Source: Mycolicibacterium agri
GTDB lineage: Bacteria; Actinomycetota; Actinomycetes; Mycobacteriales; Mycobacteriaceae
Length of the DNA stretch: 64,000 bases
Assembly: GCF_002553505.1 (NCBI RefSeq)
Contig: NZ_PDCP01000008.1
Coordinates: 61,536-125,535, forward strand
Direction of reading: 5' to 3'
Shown here: in pieces, positions 46,201 through 53,726 of the stretch
Position numbering within the stretch: position 1 is the stretch's first letter
Layout: the number at the start of each line of letters is the position of its first letter
The notes under the pieces: generated by a model
Database searches by the model: none
What the model saw: only the letters and a program-made list of their open reading frames with translations
What the model was told of the DNA's origin: nothing
Translations under genes and position numbers: made by a program

Positions 46201-47432
46201 AGCACTGGACGCACACCTTCGACTACGCCCTGATTTCCGGCGACGGTGACTGGCGATCGGCGTCCGTGCCTGCCCGCAGCGCAGAGTTCTCCCATCCGCT
46301 GTTGGCTGTGTTCGGAAACCGCAGCGGCGCAGGGGGATTGCCGAGTTGGGGCTCGTTGCTGGAGCTCGAGCCGGCAGGCGTCGTCCAGCTCGGCGCCATG
46401 AAGGCCGCGGGAAATCCGTTGGCATCCGGCAGCAGCCGCGTGGTCGATCCAACCGACGCCGTTGCCGTGCGGCTGGTTGAAACCTGCGGGGCCACAACCA
46501 ATGTCGTGATCACCTCTGGGCTGCGCCGGCTGTCGCAGGCATCCCGTGTCGACCTGCTCGAGCAACCCCGCATCCAGGAGCTCGCCGCGCCGGACGGCTT
46601 GACGCTGCACGGGTATGAGGTCGCTACCGTGCTGACCCGGCTGAACATGCCGCAGCTCATCGACGCCGATCACACCCTGCTTGCGCCCGAAGTCGAAGCG
46701 GCCCAACCGTTGTATGCGCGCTACTGGCTGCACAACCGGGGCCCCGCCCCGCTCGGCGGGCTGCCCGCCGTCGCGCACCTGCACCCGCAGGCCGTCGTCG
46801 CCGAGCCCGGCGATGAGGTGGTGCTGCGCCTCACCGCCGCCAGCGCCTGCACCGATGCGGTCCTGCATGGCACCGTCAAGCTGGTGTGCCCCGACGGCTG
46901 GACGGCCAGCCCGTCGAGCCTGCCGTTCTTCCTGCCCAGCGGCGAATACCTGGAGGGCGACGTCGAAGTGACGATGCCACCGGACACACCGCCAGGGCTC
47001 TACCCGATCCGCGCCCAACTCACCGTCACCGGAGACGGCGCGCAATCGATACCCGCGTCCTGGCATCAGGTCGTCGAAGACGTCGCCACCGTCTCGGTCG
47101 GTATGCCGCCGGAGGACCTTCTCGTTTTCGTCGGCGATCCCGACGACGTGACCGTCGCGGCGGGTGAGGTCAGCAGGCTCGTGGTGCGCGTCGGCACCGC
47201 CGCACGCGCCGACCTCGCCCTGGAGGCGCACCTGATCAGCCCGTGGGGGACATGGGAATGGATCGGGCCCGCCGCACAGGGCGCGCTGGCGTCGCCGGGC
47301 GAGACGGTCGAACTGGGCTTCGACGTCGCTCCACCGCCATGGGTGCAGCCCGGCGAGTGGTGGGCGCTGGTGCGGGTGGGCTGCGCAGGGCGGCTGCTGT
47401 ATTCACCCGCGGTGAAGGTGACGGTCCGATGA
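43233..47432 (+). CDS. GH38 alpha-mannosidase (Rv0648 equivalent)
   Basis: The 1399-residue protein has the GH38 zinc and catalytic blocks. SHFHYDPVWWNTQ lies near residue 100 (His and Asp ligands). WQLDAFGHDPQFPG lies near 225 and carries the nucleophile Asp. YGAHHDAITGSESDQVY lies near 450. Beta-sandwich domains follow and end RLLYSPAVKVTVR. It cleaves alpha-mannosides; cytosolic or exported status is unclear because no signal peptide is visible. It is somewhat longer than the 1215 residues I recall for Rv0648. The next gene overlaps it (ATGA), and the ROK kinase follows, so a three-gene sugar operon is likely. Confidence 0.9.
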   Translation: MAFGVTSAESTDLFVGPADAPLQVARIAYTGGEGPIIVDGDGLGTPQPPSAEPGGGMAEVAVAVRNPVVGQRRAARVHCGGDGADFEFTVAEPGWTMFMVSHFHYDPVWWNTQAAYTSVWTEDPPGRCRQTNGFNLVAAHLEMARREPEYKFVLAEVDYLKPYWDTHPEDRADLRRFIAEGRVEIMGGTYNEPNTNLTSPETTIRNFVHGTGFQRDVLGASPATAWQLDAFGHDPQFPGMAADAGLTSSSWARGPQHQWGPMQNQGDPERMQFCSEFEWISPSGRGLLTHYMPAHYSAGWWMDSSASLQEAETATYELFSTLKKVALTRNVLLPVGTDYTPPNKWVTEIHRDWNARYTWPRFVCGLPREFFAAVRAELDERGIAASPQTRDMNPIYTGKDVSYIDTKQANRDAENAVLDGERFAVFARLLGGASYPQAALEKAWVQLAYGAHHDAITGSESDQVYLDLLTGWRDAWELGRAARDNALALISSAVDGSVVVWNSLTHKRTDVVTARLSHPMGEGVRVVDAGGNEVPALVEHGGRSVTWLARDVPSLGWRAYRLLPGLSQPGWDELDVLEISNERYRLRVDLARGGAVCSLTDDGRELLADGALGNELAVYDEYPAHPEAGEGPWHLLSKGPVVVSSAAAAESVQCYRAPVGERVVVRGRIGSLLRYTQTLTLWRGVPRVDCSTTIDKFTGEDKLLRVRWPCPVRGAMPVSEVGDAVIGRGFALLHEPGSDESVDTAKHPYTLDNPAYGWFGLSSALRVRHPGGVRAVSVAEVVTPSEERSAALARDVMVALVRAGVTATCSSADKPRYGDLAVDSNLPDARIALGGPDQNPFTAAVLADAEPAYTEELKRQLYANGTARVWVPAAAPLSEIWRPGADLRGVRSLPVLVIAGGDGLDGAIASLVDDLADAEVSVEQQTPPHVEPFEHHTVAVLNRGMPGFAVDSDGTLHTSLMRSCTGWPSGVWIEPQPRRTAPDGSNFQLQHWTHTFDYALISGDGDWRSASVPARSAEFSHPLLAVFGNRSGAGGLPSWGSLLELEPAGVVQLGAMKAAGNPLASGSSRVVDPTDAVAVRLVETCGATTNVVITSGLRRLSQASRVDLLEQPRIQELAAPDGLTLHGYEVATVLTRLNMPQLIDADHTLLAPEVEAAQPLYARYWLHNRGPAPLGGLPAVAHLHPQAVVAEPGDEVVLRLTAASACTDAVLHGTVKLVCPDGWTASPSSLPFFLPSGEYLEGDVEVTMPPDTPPGLYPIRAQLTVTGDGAQSIPASWHQVVEDVATVSVGMPPEDLLVFVGDPDDVTVAAGEVSRLVVRVGTAARADLALEAHLISPWGTWEWIGPAAQGALASPGETVELGFDVAPPPWVQPGEWWALVRVGCAGRLLYSPAVKVTVR

Positions 47433-48046
47433 GCGCTCCCGTCGCGGCCGTCGTCGCCGGCATCGAGATATCCGTCGCCGACGTCGACGCACGCGAAGCG
47501 CAACTGCGGGACAAGGTGCCCGCCGCCGCGCTGCCCCGCAAGGACACCAGCGAGGGCAGGCAATTGCGGCGTTGGCTCACCCAACTGCTGACCACCGAAC
47601 GCGTGCTGGCCGCCGAGGCGGCCGCTGCGGGCATCACCGCGGCCGGCGCGCCCACGGAAAGCGAACTGCTGCCGGACAATTCGGCGCGGCTCGAGATCGG
47701 CAGCGTCGCCGCCGCGGCCCTGGCCGATCCGCTTGCCCGGGCGATGTTCGTCCACGTCACCGCGTCCGTCGACGTCGGCGGCGACGAGGTCGCCGACTAC
47801 CACGCTCGCAACCCGCTGCGCTTCGCCGCGGCGACGGATGCCGGAAATGGTTGGCGCACAAAGCCGATCGACCCGCCGCCGCTGGAGTCGGTGCGCCCGC
47901 TGCTCGTCGAACATCTGCGGGGCGCCGCCCGCAGGCGCGCTTTCCGCCGCTGGCTGGACGCGCGATGCGCCGAACTCGTCCGGCTCGCGCCCGGCTATGA
48001 GCATCCCGGCGACCCGCGTCAGCCCGACAACACCCACCGGCACTGA
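47429..48046 (+). CDS. conserved protein of the mannosidase operon, unknown function (Rv0649 position)
   Basis: The 205-residue protein starts AAVVAGIEISVADVDAREAQL and has TSEGRQLRRWLTQLLTTERVLA near residue 45. Its helical pattern (V-D-x-R-E, then RWLTQLL and LLPDNSARLEIGSVAAAAL) resembles the N-terminal chaperone part of SurA/PpiC-type proteins. I see no catalytic motif. In M. tuberculosis the gene at this place was named fabD2, but this sequence shows no malonyl-transferase GHSxG motif. ATG 47429 overlaps the mannosidase stop, and its own stop overlaps the kinase start by one base. Confidence 0.7.
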   Translation: MSAPVAAVVAGIEISVADVDAREAQLRDKVPAAALPRKDTSEGRQLRRWLTQLLTTERVLAAEAAAAGITAAGAPTESELLPDNSARLEIGSVAAAALADPLARAMFVHVTASVDVGGDEVADYHARNPLRFAAATDAGNGWRTKPIDPPPLESVRPLLVEHLRGAARRRAFRRWLDARCAELVRLAPGYEHPGDPRQPDNTHRH

Positions 48047-48954
48047 TGGCCGACCCGACACTGGCGATCGACATCGGCGGCACCAAGATCGCCGTCGCCC
48101 TGGTCGACGGCGGCGGTGAGCTCGTACACCACGCGCAACTGCCGACACCCGACGGCGACGCCGAGGCGATCTGGGCTGTCGTCGACACCCTGGTCACCGA
48201 AGCGCTGGTCGCCGCGGGAGGCCGAGTCGGCGCCGTCGGCATCGCGTCCGCGGGTCCGATCGATCTGCCGTCGGGCACGGTGAGCCCGATCAACATCACT
48301 GCGTGGCAACGGTTTCCGATCGTCGAGCGGGTGACGGCCGCGGCGGGTACGCCTGCCCGACTCGGCGGCGACGGCCTGTGCATGGCGCTCGGCGAGCAAT
48401 GGCTCGGCGCGGGCCGCGGCGCGCAGTTCATGCTCGGCATGGTGGTATCGACCGGCGTCGGCGGCGGCCTGGTGCTCGACGGCGTGCCCTACGACGGCCG
48501 CACGGGCAACGCGGGCCACGTCGGCCACGTCGTCGTCGAACCTGACGGCGCGCCGTGCACGTGCGGCGGTCGCGGCTGCGTCGAGACGATCGCGTCGGGA
48601 CCGAACATGGCCCGGTGGGCCCGCGCGCACGGATGGGACGCCCCGCCCGAGGCCGACGCCAAGGAACTGGCCGACGCCGCCAACGCGGGTGACCCCGTCG
48701 CGCTGGCAGCGTTTCGGCGCGGCGCGACGGCCGTGGCCGCGATGATCGCCTCCGTCGCCGCGGTGTGCGACCTGGACCGCGTCGTCATCGGCGGCGGTGT
48801 CGCCAAGTCGGGTCCGCTGCTGTTCGACCCTGTGCGCGAGGCGCTGGCCGTGCACGCCGGGCTGGACTTCCTGCGCGGCGTTACGGTGGTGCGGGCCGAG
48901 TTGAGCAACGCGGGCCTCGTCGGCGCCGCCGCCCTCGCGATTTCGGCGCGCTAA
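48046..48954 (+). CDS. ROK-family sugar kinase (Rv0650 equivalent)
   Basis: The 302-residue protein has the ROK ATP-binding motif LAIDIGGTKIAVALVDGGG at residues 5-23. The GxGxGGG-type VVSTGVGGGLVLDG follows. The zinc-binding cysteine cluster is CTCGGRGCVET, preceded by a His in GHVGHVVVEP. ROK kinases phosphorylate glucose, N-acetylmannosamine or related sugars. With the mannosidase upstream, it may salvage released mannose, which is inference. It overlaps the upstream gene by one base. Its stop lies within copy 2 of the palindromic element. Confidence 0.88.
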   Translation: MADPTLAIDIGGTKIAVALVDGGGELVHHAQLPTPDGDAEAIWAVVDTLVTEALVAAGGRVGAVGIASAGPIDLPSGTVSPINITAWQRFPIVERVTAAAGTPARLGGDGLCMALGEQWLGAGRGAQFMLGMVVSTGVGGGLVLDGVPYDGRTGNAGHVGHVVVEPDGAPCTCGGRGCVETIASGPNMARWARAHGWDAPPEADAKELADAANAGDPVALAAFRRGATAVAAMIASVAAVCDLDRVVIGGGVAKSGPLLFDPVREALAVHAGLDFLRGVTVVRAELSNAGLVGAAALAISAR

Positions 48955-48989
48955 CGTGCGCTCAGCGCCGCTGAGCGCGCCGAAATCGC
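48937..48989. repeat. 53-bp palindromic element, copy 2
   Basis: Arms GCGATTTCGGCGCGC (48937-48951) and its reverse complement (48975-48989) are identical to those at 25827-25879, with the same 23-bp spacer length. The spacers share CAGCGCCG. This copy supplies the last codons and the stop of the ROK kinase gene, then ends before the rplJ leader. Confidence 0.85.
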
Positions 48990-49019
48990 ATTATGAGGGG
49001 CGATCGGCTACTCTTGATG

Positions 49020-49200
49020 CGTTCCACCGAAGACCGTCGGTCACCGATGAGCGCTTGCGCGACGAGCACAAGACAAATCGGTTGAAGGTCCGGGATTGTC
49101 CCGGCGGCCCACGCAGGAGGACGAGGTAGTCGTGTATCAGCGCGCCCCGGCCGTCTGCGCCGGGGCGTTCGTCATTTCCGGCCCTGCTCGCGCCCGTCGG
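49020..49200 (+). ncRNA. ribosomal protein L10 leader (rplJ attenuator region)
   Basis: The 269-bp gap before rplJ carries a structured leader: GTCCGGGATTGTCCCGGC, then GGACGAGGTAGTCGTGTATC, then a strong hairpin CGCCCCGGC (49143-49151) / GCCGGGGCG (49159-49167). L10-leader RNAs in this location bind the L10-L7/L12 complex and autoregulate the operon. I could not fold it or match it to a covariance model. A TACTCT -10-like element at 49009-49014 fits a promoter just upstream. Boundaries are approximate. Confidence 0.5.
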
Positions 49201-49223
49201 TCGTAAACCACGAGGAGGCATGC

Positions 49224-49751
49224 ATGGCCAAGGCTGACAAGGCCGCTGCGGTTGCCGACATCGCCGAGCAGTTCAAGGAGGCGACGGCTGCGCTCGTCAC
49301 CGAATACCGCGGACTGACGGTGGCCAACCTGCGGGATCTGCGCCGCTCGCTCGGTGACTCCGCCACCTACACCGTCGCCAAGAACACGCTGGCCAAGCGT
49401 GCCGCGGCGGATGCAGGTATCGAGGGCCTCGACGAATTGTTCGTCGGGCCCACCGCGATCGCGTTCGTCAAGGGCGAGGCGGTCGACGCGGCCAAGGCGA
49501 TCAAGAAGTTCGCCAGGGAGAACAAGGCGCTGGTCATCAAGGGCGGCTACATGGACGGACGCCCGCTGTCGGTCTCCGAGATCGAGACGCTCGCCGATCT
49601 CGAGTCCCGCGAGGTGCTGCTGGCCAAGCTGGCCGGAGCGATGAAGGCCAAGACCAGCCAGGCGGCCGCGCTGTTCGCAGCGCCCGCATCGCAGGTTGCG
49701 CGGTTGGCTGCCGCACTGCAGGAGAAGAAGGCCGCTGAGGAAGCCGCATAA
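49224..49751 (+). CDS. rplJ: 50S ribosomal protein L10
   Basis: The 175-residue protein has typical L10 segments: [38 protein letters not shown] and [10 protein letters not shown]. The C-terminal helix binds L7/L12 dimers. It anchors the stalk to 23S rRNA. ATG 49224 has GAGGAGG about 8 bp upstream. rplL follows after 48 bp. Confidence 0.97.
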   Translation: MAKADKAAAVADIAEQFKEATAALVTEYRGLTVANLRDLRRSLGDSATYTVAKNTLAKRAAADAGIEGLDELFVGPTAIAFVKGEAVDAAKAIKKFARENKALVIKGGYMDGRPLSVSEIETLADLESREVLLAKLAGAMKAKTSQAAALFAAPASQVARLAAALQEKKAAEEAA

Positions 49752-49799
49752 CACCCACCCCACCAGGCAGAAGTAAAGAAGTAAGGAAGGACCATCCCA

Positions 49800-50195
49800 A
49801 TGGCAAAGCTGTCCACTGAAGAGCTGCTCGACGCGTTCAAGGAACTGACCCTGCTCGAGCTCTCCGAGTTCGTGAAGGCGTTCGAGGAGACCTTCGACGT
49901 CACCGCCGCCGCCCCGGTCGCCGTCGCGGCCGCCCCCGGTGCCGCCGCTGGCGGCGCGCCCGCCGAGGCCGCCGAGGAGCAGTCGGAGTTCGACGTCATT
50001 CTCGAGGCCGCCGGCGACAAGAAGATCGGCGTCATCAAGGTCGTCCGCGAGATCGTCTCCGGCCTGGGCCTGAAGGAGGCCAAGGATCTGGTCGACGGCG
50101 CCCCCAAGCCGCTGCTCGAGAAGGTCAACAAGGAAGCCGCCGAGGAAGCCAAGGCCAAGCTCGAGGCCGCTGGCGCGACGGTCACCGTCAAGTAG
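49800..50195 (+). CDS. rplL: 50S ribosomal protein L7/L12
   Basis: The 131-residue acidic protein shows the N-terminal dimerisation part ([28 protein letters not shown]), an Ala/Gly/Pro-rich hinge, and the conserved factor-binding domain ([32 protein letters not shown]). It recruits translation factors to the ribosome. ATG 49800 has a GGAAGGACC ribosome binding site. A strong hairpin terminator follows 10 bp after the stop. Confidence 0.97.
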   Translation: MAKLSTEELLDAFKELTLLELSEFVKAFEETFDVTAAAPVAVAAAPGAAAGGAPAEAAEEQSEFDVILEAAGDKKIGVIKVVREIVSGLGLKEAKDLVDGAPKPLLEKVNKEAAEEAKAKLEAAGATVTVK

Positions 50196-50205
50196 TTTCC
50201 CAACG

Positions 50206-50242
50206 CTGTGGGGCTGATCTGGCAAACGGATCAGCCCCACAG
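50206..50242. terminator. strong hairpin terminator after rplL
   Basis: CTGTGGGGCTGATC (50206-50219) and GATCAGCCCCACAG (50229-50242) form a perfect 14-bp stem with a 9-base loop. Only a weak T-rich stretch (TCGTTATT) follows, typical of mycobacterial I-shaped terminators. It separates the ribosomal operon from mkl. Confidence 0.85.
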
Positions 50243-50375
50243 TCGTTATTCGCGCTGGTAAAACCAATATGAGACCTGCGACGAGTGTCGCCGCACGGAC
50301 GTCGTACGCTACAGTGACTCAAGCCACAAGCGAGCAGCGTGTGGCGGCAGAAGGCTACCGGCGGAAGGATCTCGC

Positions 50376-51455
50376 GTGGGCATTGGAATCCAAATTGAGG
50401 GGCTGACGAAGTCCTTCGGCCCCCAGCGAATCTGGGAGGACGTCACCTTCGACCTGCCGGCCGGTGAGGTCAGCGTGCTCCTTGGGCCCTCCGGTACCGG
50501 CAAGTCCGTGTTCCTGAAGTCGCTCATCGGCCTGCTGCGCCCCGAGCGCGGCAAGATCATCGTCGACGGCACCAACATCATCGAGTGCTCGGCCAAAGAG
50601 CTCTACGAAATCCGCACGCTGTTCGGCGTCATGTTCCAGGACGGCGCGCTGTTCGGCTCGATGAGCATCTACGACAACACCGCTTTCCCCTTGCGTGAGC
50701 ACACCAAGAAGAAGGAAAGCGAAATCCGCAACATCGTCATGGAGAAGCTCGAGCTGGTCGGTCTGGCCGGCGATGAGAACAAGTTCCCCGGCGAAATCTC
50801 CGGCGGTATGCGCAAGCGTGCAGGCCTGGCCCGGTCGCTGGTGCTCGATCCGCAGATCATCCTCTGCGACGAGCCCGACTCCGGTCTCGACCCGGTCCGC
50901 ACGGCCTACCTGAGCCAGCTGCTGATCGACATCAACGCCCAGATCGACGCCACGATCCTGATCGTGACGCACAACATCAACATCGCCCGCACGGTGCCCG
51001 ACAACATCGGCATGCTGTTCCGCAAGCATCTCGTCATGTTCGGTCCGCGTGAGGTGCTGCTGACCAGCGACGAGCCCGTCGTGCGCCAATTCCTCAACGG
51101 CCGCCGCATCGGCCCGATCGGCATGTCCGAGGAAAAGGACGAGGCGCAGATGGCCGAGGAGCAGGCGATGGTCGACGCCGGCCACCACGACGGTGGCGTC
51201 GAAGAGATCGTCGGCGTGCCGCCGCAGATCACGGCGACACCCGGTATGCCCGAGCGCCAGGCGGTCGAACGTCGGCGGGCCCGCGTGCGCGAAATCCTGC
51301 ACACGCTGCCGCCGAGCGCACAGGAAGCCATCCGCGACGACCTCGAGGGCACGCACAAGTACGCCAGCCACGAGTTGCCGGAGGACACGGTGACGGCGCG
51401 GCACGCGACGGAGGACGCCCCCACGGGCCGTATCCCGGTCGCTGGAGAGCGCTGA
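50376..51455 (+). CDS. mkl: Mce-system ABC transporter ATPase Mkl (MceG/MlaF-like)
   Basis: This 359-residue protein has the same length as I recall for M. tuberculosis Mkl. Walker A is GPSGTGKS (37-44), the signature is SGGMRKRAGLAR (near 145) and Walker B is ILCDEPDSGLDP. An extended C-terminal region of about 110 residues follows (ALERRRARVREILHTLP-like). Mkl energises the Mce lipid importers (e.g. cholesterol or fatty acids) located elsewhere in mycobacterial genomes; none is in this window. GTG 50376 is preceded by GGCGGAAGGATC. The Rv0653c/Rv0654 genes found before mkl in M. tuberculosis are absent here. Confidence 0.93.
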   Translation: MGIGIQIEGLTKSFGPQRIWEDVTFDLPAGEVSVLLGPSGTGKSVFLKSLIGLLRPERGKIIVDGTNIIECSAKELYEIRTLFGVMFQDGALFGSMSIYDNTAFPLREHTKKKESEIRNIVMEKLELVGLAGDENKFPGEISGGMRKRAGLARSLVLDPQIILCDEPDSGLDPVRTAYLSQLLIDINAQIDATILIVTHNINIARTVPDNIGMLFRKHLVMFGPREVLLTSDEPVVRQFLNGRRIGPIGMSEEKDEAQMAEEQAMVDAGHHDGGVEEIVGVPPQITATPGMPERQAVERRRARVREILHTLPPSAQEAIRDDLEGTHKYASHELPEDTVTARHATEDAPTGRIPVAGER

Positions 51456-51466
51456 CTTAGGACGCG

Positions 51467-53650
51467 ATGAACGTCGAGCAGAAGCCGACGTTCTGCCGGA
51501 TCTGCGAACCGCTGTGCGGCATGATCGCGACCGTCGAGGACGGCCGCCTGCTCGCCCTGCGGCCCGATAAAACCCATCCGCTGTCGGCGGGGTTCGCCTG
51601 CCAGAAGGGCATCGCGTTCACCGAGGTCGTCAACGACCCGGATCGCTTGACGACGCCGATGCGCCGCGGACTCGACGGGTCCTTCACCCCGGTCAGTTGG
51701 GACGAGGCGATGTCGGACATCGCAGCGCGGCTGTCCGACATTCACCGGCGGCACGGCGCAGGCGGAATCGCTTGGTACTTCGGCAATCCCGGGGCGTTCA
51801 GCTACAGCCACACGCTGTGGCTGCCGATGTTCGTCGCCGCGACGGGCATGCGGATGCACCTGTTCACCGCGGGCTCGCAGGACGTCAACAACCGGTTCGT
51901 CGCCAGCCAGTTGCTCTACGGCTCTGCGTTGGCGATGCCGGTGCCCGACGCGCTGCGCACCGACTTCCTCGTCGTCATGGGGGCGAACCCGGTCGTCAGC
52001 CACGGCAGTGTGCTGACGGTGCCGCGGATCAAGGACCGCATGCACGACATCGTCAAGCGCGGCGGCCGCGTGCTCGTCATCGACCCGCGCCGCACCGAAA
52101 CGGCCGCGCAATTCGAATGGTTGGGCATCGTTCCCGACGGCGACGCCTTCCTGCTGCTTTCGGTGCTGCACGTGCTGTTCGACGAAGGGCTCGCCGACCG
52201 CGCCCGCATCGCCCGCCAGGCCGACGGCCTGGACTGGCTGCAGCGGCTGGCCGCACCGTTCAGCCCGGAGGCAACTGCGCAGCACACCGGTATCGCGCCC
52301 GACACCGTCCGGTCGTTGGCGCGCGACCTGGCTCGCACCCCGCGCGCGGCGGTATACGGCCGCGTCGGCACCAGCACAGGCCAAAACGGAACGCTCACAA
52401 CGTATTTGATCGACGCGGTGAACCTGGTGGCCGGCAATCTAGACGTCGCAGGCGGCAGCATGTTCGGCCGGCTCGGGATGCCGTGCGAGCGGTGGTTGAA
52501 CATCCCCGGCGCGGCGCTGCTGCGCGCCGTCTACCGGCGCAGGCGCTCCCGTATCGGCGGGTTCCCGTCGGTACTGATGTCCGAACCGGCCGGCCTGATG
52601 GCCAAGGAGATGACCATGCCGGGGCGCGGCCAGATCAAGGCGTTGTTCATCAGCGCGGGCAACCCGGTGCTGTCGGTGCCCAACGGCGATGAACTCGAAG
52701 AAGCGATGCGCGGCCTCGAGTTGACGGTCGGTATCGACCTCTACGTCAACGAGACGCTCGCGCACTGCGACTATGTGCTGCCCGCGGCCAGCATGTACGA
52801 GCGCGACGATTTCCCGCTGGCGTTCCAGACGCTGCAGCCGACCCCGTTCCGGCAGGCCACCGAGGCCGTCGTCGCACCGGTGGGGCAGGCCCGCACCGAG
52901 TGGGAGATCATCGATGAGTTGATGGCCCGGATGTGGCGCCGCACGCCGACGTTGGCTCTGCTCGCGGCAGTACGAAAGCTGTTCGGGCTCTTCGGATCTC
53001 GGCTGTCGCCGCGGCTGCTGGTGGACGCCGTGATCCGGCTCGGCGACGACGGCGACCGGTTCGGGCTGCGCCGCGGCGGGCTGACTTTCTCCCGGCTGGC
53101 CGCCGAGCATCCCCACGGCAAGGTGCTGGCGCGCAATCTGCGGGCCGGGGTACTGGCCGACGTCGTCGTCTACCGCGGGCGCAAGATGCGGCTGCGCCAT
53201 CGGGAGATCGCCGATCAGGTCGCGGCCCTGTCGCGCCGCCGCTCGCCGCAGAACTATCCGCTGCGGCTGATCGGGATGCGAGAGGCGCGCTCGGAGAACT
53301 CCTGGATGCACAACTCGCCGCTGTTGATGCGCGGCGAGCGGACCCAGCGGGCGTTGATGCATGTCGACGACGCCGCCGAACTGCACATCGACGACGGTGA
53401 CGTGGTGCGGGTGCTCTCCGAGCACGGCGAGATCGCGGTGCCGGTCGCCGCCACCAAGGACATCGTCGCCGGCGTCATCGCCATCCCGCACGGCTGGGGC
53501 CACAAGGGCACCGGCGGCTGGCGGTTGGCCAACAGCGCGGGCGGCGCCAACGTCAACCGGTTGATGTCGAGCGCGCCCGAGGACATCGAGGCACTGGCCG
53601 GGATGGCCCGGCTGACTGGTGTACCCGTCCGCGTCGAACCCGTTTCCTGA
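51467..53650 (+). CDS. molybdopterin-dependent oxidoreductase
   Basis: The 727-residue protein starts with a [4Fe-4S] site CRICEPLCGM plus a fourth Cys in FACQKG (Cys10, 13, 17, 45), the DMSO-reductase/formate-dehydrogenase pattern. GANPVVSHGSVLTVPRI and DPRRTETAAQFEW follow in the second domain. The C-terminal molybdopterin dinucleotide-binding domain includes RSENSWMHNSPLLMRG and DVVRVLSEHGEI. The residue that would ligate Mo is not a recognisable Cys or Sec here, and the substrate is unknown. The start follows mkl by 11 bp, so co-transcription is possible although the functions look unrelated. Confidence 0.88.
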   Translation: MNVEQKPTFCRICEPLCGMIATVEDGRLLALRPDKTHPLSAGFACQKGIAFTEVVNDPDRLTTPMRRGLDGSFTPVSWDEAMSDIAARLSDIHRRHGAGGIAWYFGNPGAFSYSHTLWLPMFVAATGMRMHLFTAGSQDVNNRFVASQLLYGSALAMPVPDALRTDFLVVMGANPVVSHGSVLTVPRIKDRMHDIVKRGGRVLVIDPRRTETAAQFEWLGIVPDGDAFLLLSVLHVLFDEGLADRARIARQADGLDWLQRLAAPFSPEATAQHTGIAPDTVRSLARDLARTPRAAVYGRVGTSTGQNGTLTTYLIDAVNLVAGNLDVAGGSMFGRLGMPCERWLNIPGAALLRAVYRRRRSRIGGFPSVLMSEPAGLMAKEMTMPGRGQIKALFISAGNPVLSVPNGDELEEAMRGLELTVGIDLYVNETLAHCDYVLPAASMYERDDFPLAFQTLQPTPFRQATEAVVAPVGQARTEWEIIDELMARMWRRTPTLALLAAVRKLFGLFGSRLSPRLLVDAVIRLGDDGDRFGLRRGGLTFSRLAAEHPHGKVLARNLRAGVLADVVVYRGRKMRLRHREIADQVAALSRRRSPQNYPLRLIGMREARSENSWMHNSPLLMRGERTQRALMHVDDAAELHIDDGDVVRVLSEHGEIAVPVAATKDIVAGVIAIPHGWGHKGTGGWRLANSAGGANVNRLMSSAPEDIEALAGMARLTGVPVRVEPVS

Positions 53651-53726
53651 CCCTTCTCACGCAAACCGACAGTGCCGGTTGGCTGCCCGCGCTAGCGTTT
53701 TGCCCGGACGGGGGACAGGAGACCGC

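Noticed and set aside
47429..48046. Malonyl-CoA:ACP transacylase (fabD2) for the middle gene of the mannosidase operon
   Set aside because: The sequence has no GHSxG nucleophile motif or other acyltransferase features; the name is a legacy of position only.
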